NCBI GenBank assembly: GCA_963747535.1 | Contig: CAVVFX010000009.1 | Coordinates: forward strand, 62,001 to 126,000 | DNA length: 64,000 nucleotides | Reading direction: 5' to 3' | Source: CAVVFX01 sp963747535 | Lineage (GTDB): Bacteria; Acidobacteriota; Terriglobia; Bryobacterales; Bryobacteraceae | In this document: positions 25,736 to 33,935 of the stretch, one piece after another | How the letters are laid out: every line of letters begins with the position of its first letter | Numbering within the stretch: the first letter of the stretch is position 1 | Position numbers and translations under genes: made by a program | The notes under the pieces: model-generated | Told to the model about the DNA's origin: nothing | The model's input: the letters and a program-made list of their open reading frames with translations, nothing else | Database searches by the model: none

Positions 25736-26548
25736 TTGCAGAAGCGCCTGCCCGGAACTTACTTTCTCCGCAATCTCGTCGGCCGTCGAGCCCTTCTTTT
25801 TCAATTAGTTAAGCGGGATTTCCAGCAGCGCTACGTAGGTTCCGCAGCAGGCTGGATCTGGGGAGTTATACATCCTTTGGTATTACTTGCCAGTTACTGG
25901 TTTATATTTGGTTACATCCTCAAGATCGTACCCAACAAGGACTTAGCGCATGGAAATTACGCGCTATTTCTGTTTGCGGGGATGCTTCCCTGGCTGTTGT
26001 TCAGCGAGACCTTGTCGCGCTCAACTTCTTCCATGCTGGATCAGGCTAACCTCATCACCAAGACGGTTTTCCCGGCCGAAATCGTGCCGATCTCCATCTT
26101 CCTCTCGGCGATGGTGAGCCATTTACTGGCAGTGATGATGCTCTTCGTGGCCGTCGCCATGATCCTACATCAGGTAACTTTCTGGCTTTTACTGCTACCG
26201 CTTTTTTCCGCGCTTCTGGGCCTGCTGGCCGTCGGGCTCTCGTGGATCTCCTCGAGCCTTCAGGTTTATCTACGCGACACAATTCAAGTGGTTACAGTGA
26301 TTCTGATCTTCTGGCAGTGGACTACTCCGATTTTCATCGAAGAAAGCAAATTCCCGCAAAGGGCGCACCTGGTGGTGGTGCTCAATCCGATCACCTACGT
26401 GGTTCGCTGTTACCGCAATGTGCTGCTTTCCGCACGTCCGCCGGCTCTCGATGATCTGGCGGTTCTCTGTGGGATCTCGATGTGCGTGTTCGTCCTCGGC
26501 GGACTGTTCTTCCGCCATATGAAGCGCGGCTTCGCCGACGTCCTGTAG
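25736..26548 (+). CDS. ABC-2 type permease for polysaccharide or teichoic-acid-like export
   Basis: 270 aa, six membrane helices. The amphipathic N-terminus (LLFQLVKRDFQQRYVGSAAGWIW) and the NPITYVVRCYRN end are typical of the Wzm/TagG/KpsM group. Such permeases pair with a Wzt-type ATPase to export a lipid-linked polysaccharide. No ATPase gene is adjacent, so the partner must lie elsewhere. No ATG precedes the conserved N-terminus; TTG at 25736 is the best start. The next gene makes a nucleotide-sugar epimerase, in line with surface polysaccharide synthesis. Confidence 0.87.
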   Translation: MQKRLPGTYFLRNLVGRRALLFQLVKRDFQQRYVGSAAGWIWGVIHPLVLLASYWFIFGYILKIVPNKDLAHGNYALFLFAGMLPWLLFSETLSRSTSSMLDQANLITKTVFPAEIVPISIFLSAMVSHLLAVMMLFVAVAMILHQVTFWLLLLPLFSALLGLLAVGLSWISSSLQVYLRDTIQVVTVILIFWQWTTPIFIEESKFPQRAHLVVVLNPITYVVRCYRNVLLSARPPALDDLAVLCGISMCVFVLGGLFFRHMKRGFADVL

Positions 26549-26567
26549 CGCAGATTTAAGGGAGCCG

Positions 26568-26593
26568 GCGGACCACAAAAGACGATGGTCTGC
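26568..26593. repeat. Two-hairpin family copy after the ABC permease
   Basis: GCGGACCA (26568-26575) faces TGGTCTGC (26586-26593) across a 10-base loop; reverse orientation, 20 bases after the permease stop. Confidence 0.7.
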
Positions 26594-26604
26594 CGTACGG
26601 CAGG

Positions 26605-26708
26605 ACTTAGTGCGAAGTTGCAGGATCTCGCGGCTCGGAAGTCGTTGCTGAGCCGCGCGCGCAAAACAAGCGGTTCCGTACGGCAATCTTTGCAAGTAGG
26701 TATTTGGC
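26605..26708. repeat. Shortened GTACCAA-type element
   Basis: It contains CGCGGCTC (26628-26635) paired with GAGCCGCG (26649-26656), the same GGAAGTC.TTGCT loop as the long copy at 22774-22802, and the right end TTTGCAAGTAGGTAT. The left end GAAGTTGCAG is diverged. Confidence 0.6.
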
Positions 26709-26802
26709 CGGCCCCTTATTCGTGTTCATTTGTGTTCATTCGTGGCCAAATGTTTTTGAGATTTTCCCCTGGCGGCGCACACCATCTCTTCGGCAGGCAC
26801 AC

Positions 26803-27795
26803 TTGAAACGCATTCTGGTCAATGGCGCTGGTGGCTTCATCGGCGGTCATCTGGTAAAGCGGCTGAAAGCCGATGGGAATTGGGTCCGCGCGGTCGACAT
26901 CAAGCAGCACGAATTCTCCTCGTCGCCGGCTGACGAGTTCATTCACGCCGACCTGCGAGACCCTGACGTGGTGAAAGCCGCGGTTGACGGGATCGACGAG
27001 GTTTATCAGCTTGCCGCCGACATGGGTGGGGCGGGCTACATCTTCACCGGCGAGCACGATGCCTGCGTGATGCACAATTCCGCCACGATCAATCTCAACA
27101 CGCTGGAATTCGGCACGCGGGCGGGCGTCAGGAAGTTCTTCTACTCATCGTCGGCCTGCATTTATCCGGAATACAACCAGCTCGATCCCGATAATCCCAG
27201 GTGCTCAGAAGAGTCGGCCTATCCGGCTGCGCCAGACAGCGAATATGGCTGGGAGAAGCTGTTCAGCGAGCGTTTGTATTTCTCCTACATGCGAAACTGC
27301 GGCGTCCAGGTGAGGGTGGCGCGCTTTCACAACATTTTCGGAGTCGAGGGGACGTGGCGAGGGGGACGGGAGAAGTCGCCGGCTGCCCTATGCCGTAAGG
27401 TCGCGGAAACGCCGCCGGGTGGCGAAATCGAAATCTGGGGTGACGGCAGGCAGACGCGTTCCTTCCTCTACATAGATGAGTGCGTGGAAGCCATCCGGCG
27501 GCTGATGGAATCGGATTTTAGCGGACCGGTGAATGTAGGGTCGGAGGAGATGGTGACGATCAATCGCCTGGCCGGCATCATCATGGAGATCGCAGGAAAG
27601 AAACTGAACATTCGGCATATCGACGGTCCACTCGGCGTCCGCGGCCGCAATTCCGACAATCGCCTCATCCGCGAAAAACTGGCATGGGAACCTAGTCGTT
27701 CACTGCGTGAAGGCCTGGCGAAGACTTACACTTGGATCTCTCAACAGTTGGAGATGGCGGAAGCGGAAGAGGAGGCTCCGGCAGCGGCGGCTTAG
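26803..27795 (+). CDS. GDP-mannose 3,5-epimerase-like NAD-dependent epimerase
   Basis: 330 aa. Extended SDR fold with the Rossmann motif GAGGFIGGHL at the N-terminus, the substrate/catalytic block SSSACIYPEYNQ and SEYGWEKLFSERLY (catalytic Tyr-x-x-x-Lys), DGRQTRSFLYIDECVEA, and RGRNSDNRLI. The ACIYPEY motif with the following EYGWEKL is characteristic of GDP-mannose 3,5-epimerase, which gives GDP-L-galactose or GDP-L-gulose. TTG at 26803 gives the Rossmann start; the upstream extension of the frame is intergenic ATTCGTGTTCATT repeat. An alanine-glutamate-rich tail (AEAEEEAPAAAA) closes it. Confidence 0.87.
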   Translation: MKRILVNGAGGFIGGHLVKRLKADGNWVRAVDIKQHEFSSSPADEFIHADLRDPDVVKAAVDGIDEVYQLAADMGGAGYIFTGEHDACVMHNSATINLNTLEFGTRAGVRKFFYSSSACIYPEYNQLDPDNPRCSEESAYPAAPDSEYGWEKLFSERLYFSYMRNCGVQVRVARFHNIFGVEGTWRGGREKSPAALCRKVAETPPGGEIEIWGDGRQTRSFLYIDECVEAIRRLMESDFSGPVNVGSEEMVTINRLAGIIMEIAGKKLNIRHIDGPLGVRGRNSDNRLIREKLAWEPSRSLREGLAKTYTWISQQLEMAEAEEEAPAAAA

Positions 27796-27829
27796 CGGTG
27801 CCGCGGCCGTGCCCCCAGAACTCCGTGGC

Positions 27830-27870
27830 GCAGACCATCGTTTTTTGTGGTCTGCGGGCTGCGGCGCAGC
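27830..27870. repeat. Two-hairpin family copy between convergent genes
   Basis: Hairpin 1: GCAGACCA (27830-27837), loop TCGTTTTTTG, TGGTCTGC (27848-27855). Hairpin 2: GGCTGCGGCGCAGCC follows. It sits 34 bases after the epimerase stop and before the convergent dehydrogenase stop (27944). Confidence 0.85.
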
Positions 27871-27943
27871 CTTTGCCAGCCGCCGCCGGCCGACAGACGA
27901 CAAAAAACAATCGTCAGTCGCACCGAGCCGCATGAAGTCCAGG

Positions 27944-29032
27944 CTACGTTGCAATTCGAATTATGTTCTTGATACCGCCGGCGCGTCCCATCACGGGGTC
28001 GAGGAACTGCTCCATGGGGAATCGCGCGGTAATCATGGCTTCGAGACCTCCAGGCCATCGCGCGTGAAAAATTCCCAGGTCGCGAATCGCATCCGCGAAA
28101 GCCTGACGGCCGGAATTCACGATGCCGAGAATCGCCTGGTTCTTGAGCACGAGATTAGCAATGACCGACGCGGTGTTGAAAGGCTGCAGCGATTCCGCGC
28201 GCGGCACGCCGGTGAAGACGAACACGCCATTGGGCGCGAGCCTCTCCAGAACGTCAAAAGCCAGTTGCGCAGCGCCCAGGGCTTCGTAGACCAGATCGAT
28301 ATGGGCGAGGTGTTCGGCCATCTCGTCCACCGGAACTTCTCGTGAGGAAATGTAAGTCGCGCCGATGAGCTGCGCAATCGTGGCACTGGGATTGGGCGCA
28401 GGCAACAGCGAATAGATGTACGTCTGATATCCCTCCTGGATCAGCTTCATCGCACCGAGCAACCCGACGGCGCCGGCGCCCAGCACCAGCGCCCGCGGTG
28501 CTGAAGCTTTCCAAGGCAATCGCGACTGGATGCGAACGGCTTCATGGACCGCTTTCTCCGCGATGGTGAGCGGTTCCACTAGGACGCCGATCGCGCGCAG
28601 GCTCTGCGGAACGACATGCAGCCAGGCGCGATCCTCGACCACATAATCCGCCATGAAACCATCGAGACTTTTGATGCCATGCTCGCGATGCTTGCCGGTC
28701 GAGCAGAAGTCCTGGTGGTCCGTGCGGCACGCCTGGCAAGCCGCGTCCGCGCAAGGAAGGCGCACGGAACCGACCACCAGGTCCCCTGGCCGGAGATCCT
28801 TCACGCCGGGGCCAACTTCACAGATCTCGCCGAGCGATTCATGCCCCAGAATGAAATGATCCGAACCCGGCGGCGCCGTCCCGAACACGAATGCGCAGAG
28901 CTCTTTGTCGGTCCCACACACTCCCACTTCGAGCATACGGATCCTGACTTCGCCAGCGGCTGCGATGCGCGGCTCCGGCCGCTCGATCAGCTTCACTTCG
29001 CGTTGTCGGGGATAAACGGCGACGGCTCTCAT
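27944..29032 (-). CDS. Zinc-type medium-chain dehydrogenase (glucose 1-dehydrogenase-like)
   Basis: 362 aa. GroES-like catalytic domain with GVCGTDKELC (zinc Cys), the ILGHESLGEI block (His-Glu), a structural-zinc lobe of four cysteines (CADAACQACRTDHQDFC), the LVEPLTIAEKA strand, and a Rossmann domain with ALVLGAGAVGLLGAMKL. This order, and LVEPL in particular, fits the archaeal glucose dehydrogenase subgroup, which oxidises aldoses to lactones with NAD(P). It lies back to back with the sugar isomerase-like gene (29051) with only 18 bases between, so their promoters overlap the coding ends. Confidence 0.88.
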   Translation of the reverse strand: MRAVAVYPRQREVKLIERPEPRIAAAGEVRIRMLEVGVCGTDKELCAFVFGTAPPGSDHFILGHESLGEICEVGPGVKDLRPGDLVVGSVRLPCADAACQACRTDHQDFCSTGKHREHGIKSLDGFMADYVVEDRAWLHVVPQSLRAIGVLVEPLTIAEKAVHEAVRIQSRLPWKASAPRALVLGAGAVGLLGAMKLIQEGYQTYIYSLLPAPNPSATIAQLIGATYISSREVPVDEMAEHLAHIDLVYEALGAAQLAFDVLERLAPNGVFVFTGVPRAESLQPFNTASVIANLVLKNQAILGIVNSGRQAFADAIRDLGIFHARWPGGLEAMITARFPMEQFLDPVMGRAGGIKNIIRIAT

Positions 29033-29050
29033 GATATGACATTAAGCATT

Positions 29051-29944
29051 ATGCTTCGAATCCAGTCCTCACGACGGCAACTCCTGCTGGGCGCACTCTC
29101 GACGGGCGCGTTGTGGCGCAGTTCCGCCCAGACAGGGGGGTCGACCAGCGGCCACGTTCGCTTCGGTGTTCGGACGCCGTTCCCGAATCTGCCACTGCGC
29201 GAAAGAGCCAGGATGCTCAAGCGCCTGGGATATGACGGCATCGAGCTCGGTAACGAATGGACGAATCAGCCCGCCATCGAGATCCAGGCCCAACTCGAAG
29301 GGACAGGTGTCGCCGTTAGCGCGCTGGTCGGCTCCATCGAACTCCTCAATACGGATGCGAGGAAACGGCAGGCCGGCGTGGATCTGGATCGCCGCCAACT
29401 CGAAAAAGCCAAGGTGTTGGGTGCGGATTGCGTGATCGAGGTTCCCATTTTCGGGGAAAACAAGTTCCCCGACCTGTCGCCCGCTATGACCGCAGTCGAG
29501 GCGGAAGAGCAGGTCCTGGTCGCAGAGCTGAAGAAACTCGCGGGCGACGTCAAGAGGACGGGCATTACGCTGCTGCTCGAGCCCTGCAACAACAAAGAGA
29601 CGCATTTTCTCAACAAGCAGGAGCACGGCGCGCAACTGATCCGGCGGGTGGACGCCCCCGGGTTCAAGTTGTTGAGCGATTTTTACCATATGCAAATCGA
29701 AGAGAAGGATATCGGCGAGACGCTCACGCGGGTAGGGAATCTGACCGGCTACGTGCATCTGGCGGACGGCGAGAAACGTCTGGAGCCTGGCTCGCTGCCA
29801 TTCGATTACCGTCCCGGATTCAGCGCGTTGAAGAAGTGGGGTTACTCCGGATGGCTGACCGTGGAAAGCAGGGCGTCCGACAATCCTGAAGCGGCGCTCG
29901 GCCGCGCGCTTAAATATTTGAAGCAGCAGTGGGCGGATGCGTAA
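29051..29944 (+). CDS. Exported TIM-barrel sugar isomerase/epimerase (hydroxypyruvate isomerase-like)
   Basis: 297 aa from ATG 29051. The N-terminus SSRRQLLLGALSTGALWRSS is a twin-arginine-type signal. The rest is an AP-endonuclease-2 family barrel: YDGIELGNEW, ADCVIEVPIFGEN, LLLEPCNNKETHF (metal Glu), FKLLSDFYHMQIEE (Asp/His), GYVHLADGEK (His), GWLTVESRA (last Glu). These are the metal ligands of the xylose-isomerase-like barrel enzymes. Typical for Acidobacteria and Planctomycetes; substrate not known. It pairs divergently with the sugar dehydrogenase. Confidence 0.88.
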   Translation: MLRIQSSRRQLLLGALSTGALWRSSAQTGGSTSGHVRFGVRTPFPNLPLRERARMLKRLGYDGIELGNEWTNQPAIEIQAQLEGTGVAVSALVGSIELLNTDARKRQAGVDLDRRQLEKAKVLGADCVIEVPIFGENKFPDLSPAMTAVEAEEQVLVAELKKLAGDVKRTGITLLLEPCNNKETHFLNKQEHGAQLIRRVDAPGFKLLSDFYHMQIEEKDIGETLTRVGNLTGYVHLADGEKRLEPGSLPFDYRPGFSALKKWGYSGWLTVESRASDNPEAALGRALKYLKQQWADA

Positions 29945-29960
29945 CACCGGCTATCGGGTC

Positions 29961-29989
29961 GCTTATGGGCGAGGCGCCCGCCCATAAGC
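29961..29989 (+). terminator. Hairpin after the TIM-barrel gene
   Basis: GCTTATGGGCG (29961-29971) and CGCCCATAAGC (29979-29989) form an 11-bp perfect stem with a 7-base loop, 16 bases after the stop. No T run follows. Confidence 0.5.
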
Positions 29990-30119
29990 GCTAAGATAAT
30001 ATGTCTTTGCCAATCGTGGGGCAGCCAATCCTGGCTGCAGCCGCCTTTCAGCCGCACGAGCACGCCGCGACGGCGCGCTCCAAAGGGGTCTGAAACTGCC
30101 AGCGATCGGCCCCCGTAGG

Positions 30120-30146
30120 GCAGACCATCGTTTTTTGTCGTCGGGG
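30120..30146. repeat. Degenerate two-hairpin family copy
   Basis: The left half GCAGACCATCGTTTTTTGT is intact (30120 on), but the right arm has decayed to CGTCGGGG. Confidence 0.6.
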
Positions 30147-30251
30147 TACCCTCTGGGTCGCTGCGGAGCCTCCGAACGGCGCAGTTCCTGGAGAGGCGGC
30201 CCTTGAGTTTGCACACTTTCGCCGCCATGCCGCCAATCAGGACTCCGTGGC

Positions 30252-30295
30252 GCAGACCATCGTTTTTTGTGGTCTGCGGGTTGCGCAGCAACCTT
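30252..30295. repeat. Two-hairpin family copy
   Basis: GCAGACCA (30252-30259) / TGGTCTGC (30270-30277) with loop TCGTTTTTTG, then GGTTGC-GCA-GCAACC as the second hairpin. Confidence 0.85.
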
Positions 30296-30495
30296 AGCCG
30301 CCTTTCAAGCGGCCTTAGCGCTCGACCAAACAGTCCCCACAGTCTCCAAGCAAGAAGCGTTGCGTCCACGTATGCTAGCATTTCATAGCATGGCGATTCG
30401 AACACCGCCGACGCGATACGTCTCCTTATGATGGAAGAATTCCGCGATAAGAATATCCATCCACCCCAGGCAGTTACGACTTACTTCTGGTAACC

Positions 30496-32139
30496 GTGTC
30501 CCGTCATCCCACCCGGTCCCGCTCCGCCCGCAATCGTCCTGACAGCAAGACTCGCATCGAGTCTCCGCCGCGAGCCCGGCTGAGAATGCCTCCCCGGTCG
30601 GATCTCGCCATCTGGCTGGGTCTGGTGCTGGCGATTCTGGTGGTGTACGCCCAGACCCGGCAGTTCGCATTCATCAATTACGACGACCCGGACTACGTGG
30701 CAGACAACGCTCACGTGCAGGCCGGCTTGACCCTGGCAACCATCAAGTGGGCCTTTACCGCGATCGTGTCGGCCAACTGGATGCCCGTTACGCTGCTTTC
30801 GCACGCCCTGGACTGTCAACTCTTCGGCATGGACAGCGGTGCGCACCATCTGGTGAACGTGCTGTTCCATGCAATGGCAGCTATACTGTTGTTCGTCTGC
30901 CTGCGCAGAGCCTCCGCCGCCTATTGGCCCAGTGCGTTCGTCGCCTTCATCTTCGCGGTGCATCCGCTGCACGTGGAGTCGGTCGCCTGGATCGCGGAAC
31001 GGAAGGACGTGCTCTTCGCCTTTTTCTGGTTTGTCGCGCTCTATGCCTATATCCGCTACACGGAACGGGAGAGCCTTCGCGGTTACCTGCTGGTGACCCT
31101 ACCCTTCTGTCTGGGCCTGATGTCCAAGCCCATGATGGTGACCTTTCCCTTTGCTCTTCTGCTGTTCGACGGCTGGCCCCTTCGCCGGGCCAGGTTTCCG
31201 AAGACCGTGATCGAGAAACTTCCCTGGATCGCACTTTCCGCCGCGGCGTCCGTGGTGACCTACCTCGCGCAACGTGGCGCTGTCCAGGAAGCTATTCCGC
31301 TGACGTTCCGTATTCGCAGCGCGGCGTTTTCCTACATCGCGTATATCGGCCAAATGTTCTGGCCGGCCGGACTCGACTTCTTCTACCCGTATCACAATGT
31401 GACGGCATGGGAGGCGGTCGGCGCGGGCGCCGTGATTGTGGGCGTTGCCGCGCTGGCGTTCGCGGTACGGCGAAATCACCCCTATCTGCTGATCGGCTGG
31501 CTCTGGTATCTCGGCACGCTGTTTCCGGTCATCGGAATCGTGCAGGTCGGTGGACAGGCCATGGCTGACCGGTACACTTACATTCCCGCCATCGGAATAT
31601 GCATGATCTTGGCGTGGAGCGCCGCGGACCTGGTCGCCGGCCAGCCCCGGCTGAAACCGGCGATTGCCACGCTGGCCGTCCTATCTTGTGGTGTGTCGAT
31701 GGCCCTCGCACGGCAGCAGGCTGGCTACTGGAGGAATAGTGAGACGCTCTTCCGGCACGCGATCGCTGTGAATCAGCGAAATTATGTGGCCCGGCTGAAC
31801 CTGGGTGTTTACCTCGGGCAGAACGGCCGCGGTCCGGAAGCGATTCCGCTCTTCGAAGAGGTCTTGCGGCAGATTCCGGGCGACGCCAACGTACACAACA
31901 GTTTGGGAATTCTTTTGGCCGCTCAGCCTGGCCGGTTGCAGGAGGCCATTTCACATTTCGAAACGGCCGTGCGTCTTCATCCGGATTATTTTGAAGCCCG
32001 GTATAATCTGGCAACCGCGCTGTCCCAGGTTCCCGGCAGAGAGGCGGAGGCGATAGCGCAGTATGAGGCCGCGCAACGGCTGGACCCCCGGCCGGAGATA
32101 GGGCAGAAAATCGAGCAGCTGAAGAAACGTCGTCCGTGA
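30496..32139 (+). CDS. Polytopic membrane protein with C-terminal TPR repeats
   Basis: 547 aa. About ten membrane helices (residues 40-400) with FINYDDPDYVADNAHV in the first outside loop and HPLHVESVAWIAERKDVL, motifs of the O-mannosyl/arabinosyl-transferase-like integral membrane TPR proteins common in Acidobacteria and Planctomycetes. Acidic DD in the first loop matches the metal/lipid-sugar site of GT-C enzymes. Residues 430-545 form about three TPRs (NYVARLNLGVYL, ANVHNSLGILLA, FEARYNLATALS). A GT-C glycosyltransferase role is inferred. GTG at 30496; ATG at 30586 would remove a basic leader of 30 residues. Confidence 0.82.
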   Translation: MSRHPTRSRSARNRPDSKTRIESPPRARLRMPPRSDLAIWLGLVLAILVVYAQTRQFAFINYDDPDYVADNAHVQAGLTLATIKWAFTAIVSANWMPVTLLSHALDCQLFGMDSGAHHLVNVLFHAMAAILLFVCLRRASAAYWPSAFVAFIFAVHPLHVESVAWIAERKDVLFAFFWFVALYAYIRYTERESLRGYLLVTLPFCLGLMSKPMMVTFPFALLLFDGWPLRRARFPKTVIEKLPWIALSAAASVVTYLAQRGAVQEAIPLTFRIRSAAFSYIAYIGQMFWPAGLDFFYPYHNVTAWEAVGAGAVIVGVAALAFAVRRNHPYLLIGWLWYLGTLFPVIGIVQVGGQAMADRYTYIPAIGICMILAWSAADLVAGQPRLKPAIATLAVLSCGVSMALARQQAGYWRNSETLFRHAIAVNQRNYVARLNLGVYLGQNGRGPEAIPLFEEVLRQIPGDANVHNSLGILLAAQPGRLQEAISHFETAVRLHPDYFEARYNLATALSQVPGREAEAIAQYEAAQRLDPRPEIGQKIEQLKKRRP

Positions 32140-32166
32140 TCCGTTTTCCGTCAACGGATCACGGAC
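32132..32166 (+). terminator. 12-bp perfect hairpin at the end of the TPR membrane gene
   Basis: GTCCGTGATCCG (32132-32143) and CGGATCACGGAC (32155-32166) pair fully across an 11-base loop. The stop codon (32137-32139) lies inside the left arm. It lies between two convergent genes (the next ends at 32187), so a two-way terminator is likely. Confidence 0.55.
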
Positions 32167-32186
32167 AACGAATAACGGACGACGTC

Positions 32187-33557
32187 CTACTGCACTTTCG
32201 CCGCCACCGAATCGTCGCCGTTGACGTGAAGGATCAGCCTGGTAACCTTTCCTGAAGGATCGGCGATGAACGATACCTGTGCGTCGATGGTTTGAAAAAA
32301 GAACTCGTTGTCTTTCTCAGAGAAGAGTTCGAGAGCCTTGTCCGAAGTGTCCCGCACCCAGAGATGGCCATACTCCAGCGAGACCTGGATCGTGTAGGTA
32401 GGTCCGAAGCGATACACTCCCACATAACGCCCAAGGGTCGCCGGGTCGACTTCACGCTCGACGCGTTGCTTGGGCGCGTTGAGTTTCTCGACCGGCCATT
32501 CGTGATCGATGGCGTGGAGCCCGATGGCATCATTGTCGAAGCGTGTGTTGGAAAGGACTACCGCGCCGACCCGCTTCACCGGATCGAACCCAATGAATGA
32601 CCAATAGCCGCCAGTCACCCCGTTATGCCAAACGATCCGGACGCCATAGCGTTTCCACACGTGCCAGCCCATCATGATTTCCATATCCGGCGACTCGGCG
32701 GCGTGATGCACGGTGTACATGAGACGCATCGCGGGCGTGAGCGGAGTGGTGTTTAACTCCAGGGCGGCAGCGAGGAATTTGAGCAGATCATTGGCGGTGG
32801 AGCGAAGCGCGCCCGCGCCTGCCAGCACGTCGAAATCCCAGTTCCTGGCCGGAAGCAGGGAGCTATCGTAGCCGCTGGCCAGACGGCGCTTCTGGTCCTC
32901 GCTCAGAATGATGCTGGTGCTGGTCATGCCGAGCGGATCGAGGATGCGGAGGCGCAGTAACTCGTTGTAGCTCATGCCTGCCTTGCGCGCCAGCGCGTGA
33001 GCCAGCAGTCCCGCGCCCAGGTTGGAATACTCGTATTGGGAGCCTACGTCGCGGGGGAGCTTATAGGTGGAGAGGAAGGCATAAAGTTGGGGCGCGTCGA
33101 ACCCGGCGAACGGATTATCCATATCAGCCGGTTTGAAGTTGGGCGGCATACCAGGCAATCCGGAAACGTGCATCGCGAGGTCCAGCAGGGTAATTTGCTT
33201 TCCGTCGCGCTGCGGAAGGCTGACGCTGGCCGGGAGGAGTTGGGCCACTGGCGTATCCAGCTTCACTTCGCCATGCACCACCATATCGGCCAGGATTACG
33301 GACGTGAAGACTTTGGTAATCGAGCCAATTTCAAACACTGTGTCGCCGTTGACCGGATCAGGCCGGTCCTTGGACATCGTGCCGTAGGGGGTGACCTCGC
33401 GGAGATTGGGGGTGATGGTGGCGACGACAATGCCGACAGCCTTTTTCCCCTCGTCAACGCGGTTGACGAGCAGATTCAGAAGATCGCTGGCCGCGCCATA
33501 GAGTAGCGATGCGAGCGCCGCGAATGCCACAAGTCGCGCATGGCGGACGAATTTCAT
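32187..33557 (-). CDS. Exported serine hydrolase (beta-lactamase/penicillin-binding type)
   Basis: 456 aa from ATG 33557; the frame is open far upstream, but only through repeat sequence. Signal peptide about 1-22. Motifs of serine beta-lactamase-like enzymes: GSITKVFTS (Ser-x-x-Lys), YEYSNLG (Tyr-x-Asn), HNGVTGGYWSF (HxG in place of KTG). The last 90 residues form a small beta domain (GRYVGVYRFGPTYTIQV) like DUF3471. It may cut peptidoglycan-type peptides or esters. It stands apart from the earlier hydrolase at 7946 in domain layout. Confidence 0.9.
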   Translation of the reverse strand: MKFVRHARLVAFAALASLLYGAASDLLNLLVNRVDEGKKAVGIVVATITPNLREVTPYGTMSKDRPDPVNGDTVFEIGSITKVFTSVILADMVVHGEVKLDTPVAQLLPASVSLPQRDGKQITLLDLAMHVSGLPGMPPNFKPADMDNPFAGFDAPQLYAFLSTYKLPRDVGSQYEYSNLGAGLLAHALARKAGMSYNELLRLRILDPLGMTSTSIILSEDQKRRLASGYDSSLLPARNWDFDVLAGAGALRSTANDLLKFLAAALELNTTPLTPAMRLMYTVHHAAESPDMEIMMGWHVWKRYGVRIVWHNGVTGGYWSFIGFDPVKRVGAVVLSNTRFDNDAIGLHAIDHEWPVEKLNAPKQRVEREVDPATLGRYVGVYRFGPTYTIQVSLEYGHLWVRDTSDKALELFSEKDNEFFFQTIDAQVSFIADPSGKVTRLILHVNGDDSVAAKVQ

Positions 33558-33597
33558 TTGAGTGTTCTTATTGTAATTGGTGGCGCCCATCCGTAGG

Positions 33598-33640
33598 GCA
33601 GACCATCGTCTTTTGTGGTCTGCCCGGTTGCGGAGCAACC
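33598..33640. repeat. Two-hairpin family copy
   Basis: GCAGACCA (33598-33605) / TGGTCTGC (33616-33623), loop TCGTCTTTTG, then GGTTGC-GGA-GCAACC as hairpin 2. Confidence 0.85.
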
Positions 33641-33664
33641 GTCTCGGCTTTAGCCTTTTGTGGG

Positions 33665-33701
33665 GCGGACGCCCACGTCCGCAAGCGACCCCCTGGTCGC
33701 T
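33665..33701. repeat. Two tandem 7-bp hairpins with C-rich tetraloops
   Basis: GCGGACG-CCCA-CGTCCGC (33665-33682) and AGCGACC-CCCT-GGTCGCT (33684-33701), both perfect. The same stem and loop sizes occur at 47052-47088 with other stem sequences. Confidence 0.75.
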
Positions 33702-33880
33702 TTTGTAGCTCCAGCGACAGGCTTTGGTATGCGAAGCTGCCTGGGTTGCGGCTGTTTCCGCGGCTTTGCCTCTCACCCGACCATTCGAGACCAAGAGAAT
33801 CGAGCTTTCGCCATTACAAGTGCCCGCTGCTTCGCACGAAGTTGAACTCAAATGGCCAAAGTCCAGTGCCAGCGTAGCCG

Positions 33881-33907
33881 GCAGGCCACAAAAAAACGAT
33901 GCCCTGC
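33881..33907. repeat. Degenerate two-hairpin family copy
   Basis: GCAGGCCA (33881-33888), an A-rich loop ending ACGA, then TGCCCTGC (33900-33907). Reverse orientation; stem pairing is imperfect. Confidence 0.5.
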
Positions 33908-33935
33908 TGTACGGGCTATATTTGAAACAGACACT

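Larger units (their letters stand above)
29945..30495. other. 551-bp intergenic region with repeats, no gene seen
   Basis: Contains an 11-bp hairpin (29961-29989), two copies of the two-hairpin family (30120-30146, degenerate, and 30252-30295), a GGCTGCAG-rich stretch, and a perfect palindrome ATGCTAGCAT (30372-30381) about 115 bases before the 30496 start. Overlapping short frames on both strands are repeat translations. Confidence 0.6.
33558..33935. other. 378-bp divergent intergenic region with hairpin repeats, no gene seen
   Basis: Contains two copies of the two-hairpin family (33598-33640 and a degenerate one at 33881-33907) and two tandem hairpins of a different type (33665-33701). Promoters of both flanking genes must lie here. 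Confidence 0.6.

Noticed and set aside
27707..28345. Long forward frame across the dehydrogenase gene
   Set aside because: It is the shadow of the reverse-strand zinc dehydrogenase, and its first part is a translation of the two-hairpin repeat.
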